A stretch of DNA of 64,000 nucleotides, from NCBI GenBank assembly GCA_038502445.1, contig JAHLJS010000007.1, forward strand, positions 75,423,649 through 75,487,648, given 5' to 3'. A program made the position numbers and the translations under genes. A model generated the notes under the pieces. It had not been told where the DNA came from. It did no database searches and saw only the letters and a program-made list of their open reading frames with translations. Shown piece after piece: positions 59,001-64,000 of this stretch. This stretch comes from Eremochloa ophiuroides (lineage: Eukaryota > Streptophyta > Magnoliopsida > Poales > Poaceae). Numbering within the stretch: the first letter of the stretch is position 1; each line of letters opens with the position of its first letter.

Positions 59001-60784
59001 CGCCTAGCCACAGTGAAGCTATGTGCATTCCTCAATGCAATTTCTCAGAAGGCAATCAATCCAATGGATCTAGCTACTCTACAGAATGATGTGGTTCAAT
59101 GTCTTGTCAACTTTGAGTTGGTGTTCCCTCCATCGTTCTTTAATATTATGACACACCTCCTAGTTCACCTGGTTAAAGAGATCAGTATTCTTGGTCCTGT
59201 GTTCTTACACAACATATTCCCCTTTGAGAGGTTCATGGGCGTTCTGAAAAAATATGTTCACCAGCATGCTCGCCCAGAAGGAAGCATCGCTAAGGGGTAC
59301 GGGACAGAGGAGGTCATTGAGTTCTGCGTTGACATTATTCCAGATCTTGACCCGATTGGTGTTCCTAATTCGCGACACGAGGGGAGACTAAGTGGAAAGG
59401 GAACACTAGGGAAGAAAACATATGTCGGTGTGGAGGATGATTATTTCAATAAAGCGCACTACACAGTTCTTCAAATCTCCTCCGTGGTGGATCCATATCT
59501 CGAGGTACACAAGAAGTTCCTATGATCCTAGTTTCCAGGGAAGAATGAAGCTTGGATTAGGCGTCAACACTTGGAAACTTTTGGTAGTTGGTTGCCAAAG
59601 GAATGTCAGGGTGATGAAAATATTGATGAGCAACTGTATTTGTTGGCTAGGCAACCATCGTGGCACATCCTCACGTACAAAGGGTACGAGATAAATGGAA
59701 ATACATTTTACACTGAAGCCCAAGACAAAAGAAGCACCAACCAAAATAGTGGTGTTCACATAGATGCCACAGACCCAAATGGAGATAGGAAAACATATTA
59801 TGGTCGCATAGAGGAGATTTGGGAACTAGACTATGCACCTAATTTTAAAGTTCCTTTGTTTCGGTGCCAATGGATGAAGATGTCCGGAGGCGGGGTAACA
59901 GTCGACAAGGAGTATGGATTGACAACAGTGGACCTCAAAAATATTGGGTACAAAGACGAACCATTCATCCTTGCTGCTGATGCGAGTCAGGTGTTCTATG
60001 TGAAAGACATGTCTACAAAACCAAAGAGACGGAAAAACGATGACAAATCAATCAATGAGCCAAAGCGCCACATAGTTCTTTCAAGGAAAAGAAACATTGT
60101 GAGAATTGAGGACAAATCAGACATGTTAGAAGATTATGAAAAAGAGGAGCGAATCCAACCCTTCATAGTGTACAAAGACCCTAGCATCATGCTAAATGCT
60201 GAGGACACTCCATGGATACGACAGGATCATAACCAAGGGACATACGTCAAGAAGAAGTTCACTACTGTTCCCGCATGATAATGCTTGTGATGTTTAATAT
60301 TATGTATTTGAGGTATTATGTAATAAAGTAACTGTGACTTCACATGTTTCCATCATGTATTCTTTTCTTTTAAATCAATTGAAATAACATTTCTATGGTT
60401 ATCTATTTTTTCCTCTCTCTTTGGATACCAATTAATTTATGTCTCACACATTTGGACACTTAATGATTAAAAACAAAAAAGATTAACATTGAAATGATTC
60501 AAAAACAAATTTCCTGTCGAGAAGTAATAGTTTTAGGTTTTTTGAAATAACAATATATTTTTCCATTAACAAAAAACTAATTATTAGTTACATTTATGAT
60601 TGATATTAAAAGAAGAAGAAAAAATTTCTATTAGAAAATTTTCTTGTATAAAATAAAGTTACATGAAATGGAAGTGTGATTTTTATAAATATTTCTCCCT
60701 GATATTTAAATTGCTATGCAATTTAGAAGCCATAGCAATTTTTCAAAAATTTTGCATTTACAAAGAGCAAAACAAATCAGATAA

Positions 60785-60968
60785 TACCTTTAGTCCCGGG
60801 CCAATAAGACAGACCGGGACTAAAGGCCCAGGGATGGTTTTCACCAGCCCGCCAAAAAGACATTTAGTCCCGGTTCTTTACACCGACCAGGGTCCCGGTG
60901 CGAGACATGCGCCGGGACTAAAGAACTTTTAGTCCCGGTCCTTTCCACTTCCCGGGACTAAAAGGTCC
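60785..60968. repeat. CACTA-2 internal cluster of subterminal motif
   Basis: Six or so TTTAGTCCCGG / CCGGGACTAAA copies in both orientations lie between the two genes, about 8.7 kb from the left end. There are no CACTA ends or target duplication around it. Confidence 0.85.
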
Positions 60969-60970
60969 GA

Positions 60971-60982
60971 ATCTATATATTC
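60971..60982 (+). promoter_or_regulatory. TATA box of CACTA-2 gene 2
   Basis: ATCTATATATTC directly follows the last GACTAAAAGGTCC of the internal cluster. Motif, spacing and TATA mirror 52080-52110. Confidence 0.6.
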
Positions 60983-61122
60983 AACGGTACCAGATCGACG
61001 TCTTCGCCTCCGTCTTCTCCGCGCCGCCTCCGACTTCTCCGCGTCGCCTCGACTCCTCCGCGCCACCCCGCCGGTGATGGTGGCTATTGGTGTTGCACAT
61101 TCCATGAGACAATGCCACAGTG

Positions 61123-63618
61123 ATGGTGGCTATTGGTGTTGTTTCTCCAATCGACCGTACAAAGACACCAAGAATCCATGGGGCAGTAATACCACCAGGA
61201 TATGCTAGCGTCTCGGTGGACAGAGTTGAGAAAGGTTTTAGCAATCTGCCTCTTGACATTGAAGGAGGTGATGGGGAGAAGACATTAGGAGAAGCAGAGA
61301 AGACATTCATATGTTGGTGCAAGCGCTTCATAATTATTCCAGGGAGTAGTCAACTGCCGCCTCCTCCACAACAACCTAACCCTAGGTGCGCGGAACAAAA
61401 TTTTCACTAATATTATCTTTTGGTTTTATTAATAATGGTCCCCAACGCCTTATTGTTTTCACTCCAGGTCATCCCTGAACCTAAGTCCAGCTGGTGGTTA
61501 CAGTGCTGCAGGCGATGATGCTGCATTCGAGGGCTTGACTCCATCCCCACAACAACGGTCTCCAACGCCGAAGCCAGCCTCCCCTCCACGACGATCTCCA
61601 ACGCCGAAGCCAGCCTCGCCTCCACGACGGTCTCCAACGCCAACACTAGCCCCGCCTCCACGACGGTCTCCAACGCCGACGCCGGTCCCACCGCCAAAGA
61701 AGAGGCCCGCCGCCGCACAAATGAAGCCATCGGCCCCGCCTGCACCAAAGAAGGAAGCCTCAGGGAAAACACAGATTATTCCTCAGAAACTCTCCTATGA
61801 AAAGACTGATGCAGAACTAGATGCTTCGGTAAAATCTAGTCTGGACGAGTTCTTCGGAAAACTGAAAAACCAAAGAGAAGCGAAGCGAAACCCGGAGAAG
61901 CCGTATTTCTTCTTACGTCCAGATCTTCTCAGGCAAAAGGTAGACGCTCACCAGCAGAAGATTCGTCATAAGCCTCCGCCACTAACAGACTATGACCGCA
62001 CTCTCACCAAGTCAATCGAGGAGTCGCAGAAGAAGAAGAAGAAGAAAGCAGGGAAAGATGTTGATCAGCTAGGGCAACAAGAGCAGCAATCAGTGCCCCC
62101 ACTATTTATTGGGAATGAATATGGTTCATACTTAGACGCTGACATAATTCCAGGAGAGGTGCCTTTGAATGAATCAGATGATTTCTTCAAAACAAGTGGT
62201 ATGACCATGTCCCAAATTCTCGGTCAGTCAGAAATCCCAAATGCCTCGGTAGTTGATACTTGGAAGATTTATGACTATGGCAAGAGTCTATACAACCCTG
62301 CGTCCCTAGGTGAACTTGATACGCAGATGTACTTGTTAAACAAGTGATACCTGGAGGCGTGTGGCAGAAAACAAGCATGGATTGAAGTCAGAATTAGAAA
62401 CCATCATTACTTCTGCGGCAACGATATTATTTTAGTTCAGTTTAATGAGCTACAGCAGTTATGCCATATGGACGCTCTAGACAAACCTCTCATGAGCTGC
62501 TTCTGTCTGTAAGTGATTCTTTGTTTTTATATTTTCACTCTATCATGCCCATATATAAGTTATATTATCCTTACACTTGCCATCGTGTCTATACATATGC
62601 AGATACCAGATACAAGAGCTCAGAAATAGGAGAGACACAGAGGTTGGTTTCATTGATCCATATATTGTATTCAGTGATCCACTGACTCCGTAGCCTATCT
62701 GGAAAACTGACACAGAGAGGAACCTCATGAATTTCTTTGTGAACCAAAAGGACAAAAGATATATACTACTCCCCTTCAATCGCAAGTTAGTGTGGTTATT
62801 TTAATTACTTAATCTTATTTTAATTACTTCATTGACTATATACTTAATGAGTTATTCTGTTCCTATGTATATAGACACACGCAACTTTCACTGGATACTG
62901 ATGGTCATCGATTTTCCCCAAAACAATTTGTATATCTATGACTCGTTGCGAAAACCTCAAGCTGATTACCAAGATATGATAGACCTTATCCAATGGTAAT
63001 TTTGATCTATCGTGCAACCATTACATTTAAATATTGATTACTTAGTTCTCTTTAATATTGCAATAATTGATTATTACCAATACAACCATTTTTGTTTTGT
63101 CCAGTGTTTGGAAAAGGTTCATACAAGAACATCGTAAGGATTTGAAAGCGCCACTTCATGTAGTTCTACTAGATGTAAGCCTCGTTGTTACCTTATTAGC
63201 ATGCTTCAACTCACGTGCGGGATGACGAGAGTAATCTTTTTTTTGGAACAGTGGGTTATTCAGGCAGTCACCAGGAAACAATTTGTGTGGATACTACGTT
63301 TGTGAGTTCATCATGGTGTACATCAGAAAAACTCCAATAGAGGAGCTCAAAGTACGTAATATGTATATATATTACCATAAAAACTTTTTTGTTCATATAT
63401 AAAAAATGATATATGTATACATACATATATATATATATTAACACATTTTTCGTTGATACAAATTGAAGACTAGGTGGAAGAAGGAAAAGGTGATGCAAGA
63501 GGTATACCTCAAAGCAATTCAAGAGACAATCGCAGGATTCCTTAATGATCATTTCATCAAGCCTGGCACCGAGTTCTACCATGACCCCAATGAAAAATTA
63601 GTGCCAAACAAAGATTAG
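61123..63618 (+). pseudogene. CACTA-2 gene 2: proline-rich protein with Ulp1/C48 protease domain
   Basis: The likely start is ATG 61123 (MVAIGVVSPIDRTKTP). Exon 1 ends near 61384 (GT donor), and the next exon carries four RSPTPKPASPP-like repeats (61555-61690) and a charged region (EKTDAELDASVKSSLDEFF). The last exons (about 62700-63618) form a C48-type cysteine protease: His in RNFHWILMVIDF, Asp in LYIYDSL, Gln and Cys in RQSPGNNLCGYYVCEF. Introns are short and AT-rich. A TGA at 62345 and a TAG near 62690 interrupt the frame, although the four catalytic residues remain. The end is TAG 63616-63618. It corresponds to gene 2 of CACTA-1, with a different N-terminal half. Confidence 0.8.
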
Positions 63619-63904
63619 TGTGGAAAGTTTGGTTCCAATAACACATTTTGTTGTAAATATAACTATCTTGTAATTTTATGTGATATATATTCAAACATAT
63701 ATGCAGCTCTATATATAATATATAGTATATAGTTTCATAGTTTATTTCCATGCACATATAAATATATTAGCAGCGAAGAATACTTATTTGAAAACCTATA
63801 ATAATAATTGTAAAACCCAAATTAATAATGAAGAAATATGAAGCAGGAAACCAGAAATGCCAAAAAAAATATAGTATAGTGCACGTTGCCACTCCTGGCG
63901 AACC

Positions 63905-64000
63905 GTTTAGTCCCGATTGGTTATACCAACCGGGACTAAAGGTGGTGCTTTAGTCCCGGACCACGGACCCGGGACTAAAGGTCCTACCTTTAGTCCCGCT
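63905..64000. repeat. CACTA-2 right subterminal cluster (partial)
   Basis: TTTAGTCCCG / CGGGACTAAAGG copies resume after about 290 bp of AT-rich sequence following gene 2 and continue to the window edge. Confidence 0.85.

Larger units (their letters stand above)
52997..60278 (+). pseudogene. CACTA-2 TNP2-type transposase, split by a solo LTR
   Basis: From ATG 52997 the frame encodes the transposase-associated domain (CHWMYNVDRRSQEFIEDV; GFMCCPCAQCNN), then the TNP2 core with CPVCHASRYKIRR and IPAKVMWYAPIIPRLKRLF. At 54075 it is cut by the solo LTR and resumes at 58014 with QSSSHSTWPVTLCIYNIPPW. DUF4218-type (SHDCHVLMT, GVLKKYVHQHARPEGS) and DUF4216-type (IWELDYAPNFKVPLFRCQWM) parts follow, ending at 60278. 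Stops at 53159, 53919, 58626, 58956, 59523 and 59529, and frame changes near 53400 and 58460 (in an A run), make it non-functional. It is more decayed than the CACTA-1 gene. Confidence 0.9.
51789..64000 (+). mobile_element. CACTA-2, second autonomous-type CACTA element, runs off the window
   Basis: The left end TACTACAGAACAGGGC (first base changed from C) at 51789 is followed by TTTAGTCCCGG/CCGGGACTAAA repeats. It carries a TNP2-type transposase gene (52997-60278) and a C48-protease gene (about 61123-63618), both plus strand. The right subterminal cluster begins at about 63905 and the right end is beyond 64000. A 3.9-kb solo LTR lies inside the transposase gene. Confidence 0.88.

Overview
This is nuclear DNA from a grass, most likely a panicoid relative of sorghum, millet or maize. 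The reasons are the transposon families seen (CACTA/En-Spm, hAT, MULE, Stowaway and Tourist-type MITEs, Ty3/gypsy LTR elements with very long LTRs), the GC-rich first exon of a receptor-like kinase, plant-type introns and telo-box motifs. Nothing bacterial, phage-like or CRISPR-like is present. The window is a nest of mobile elements around one broken host gene and one host gene scrap.

Layout. 1-1610 holds nothing recognisable. 1620-3176 is a non-autonomous MULE with long inverted repeats and a 9-bp duplication. About 3360-5900 is a decayed gypsy LTR and 6600-7270 a CACTA-derived non-coding remnant. 7830-13050 is hAT copy 1. 13786-27405 is an old Ty3/gypsy element on the minus strand. It was hit first or second by a 307-bp CACTA MITE (13993-14299) and by a complete 10.3-kb CACTA element (CACTA-1, 14416-24671). 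A DnaJ/DUF3444 gene fragment lies at 27954-28526, followed by about 5 kb of unrecognised sequence with LTR scraps. 33552-40708 is a two-exon receptor-like kinase gene on the minus strand. Its exon 1 is split by hAT copy 2 (35702-40548) and also has a 1-bp frameshift, and its intron carries an 834-bp CACTA MITE. Its upstream side holds two Stowaway-like MITEs, a MULE-like repeat and a pyrimidine-rich tract. 43046-49804 is a young non-autonomous LTR retrotransposon (minus strand) with about 61-bp tandem repeats in its LTRs. 50603-50957 is a Tourist-like MITE. From 51789 to the end of the window runs a second autonomous-type CACTA element (CACTA-2), whose transposase gene is split by a 3.9-kb solo LTR (54076-58008).

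How the genes work together. Each CACTA element carries two genes in tandem. The first is a TNP2-type transposase. The second encodes a Transposase_24 or proline-rich N-terminal part joined to a Ulp1/C48 cysteine-protease domain. In both elements each gene is preceded by its own cluster of the family's subterminal repeat motif, followed about 10 bp later by a TATA box. Thus the terminal repeat-plus-promoter module is repeated inside the element, in front of gene 2. The hAT copies encode a BED-finger/DUF659/hAT-dimerisation transposase. All transposase genes seen here carry stop codons or frameshifts, so no copy looks fully functional as read.

The most interesting points are the duplicated repeat-promoter modules of the two CACTA elements, the compound left end of hAT copy 1, different inactivating lesions in the two hAT copies, and a 61-bp GC-rich repeat shared by two different LTR families.
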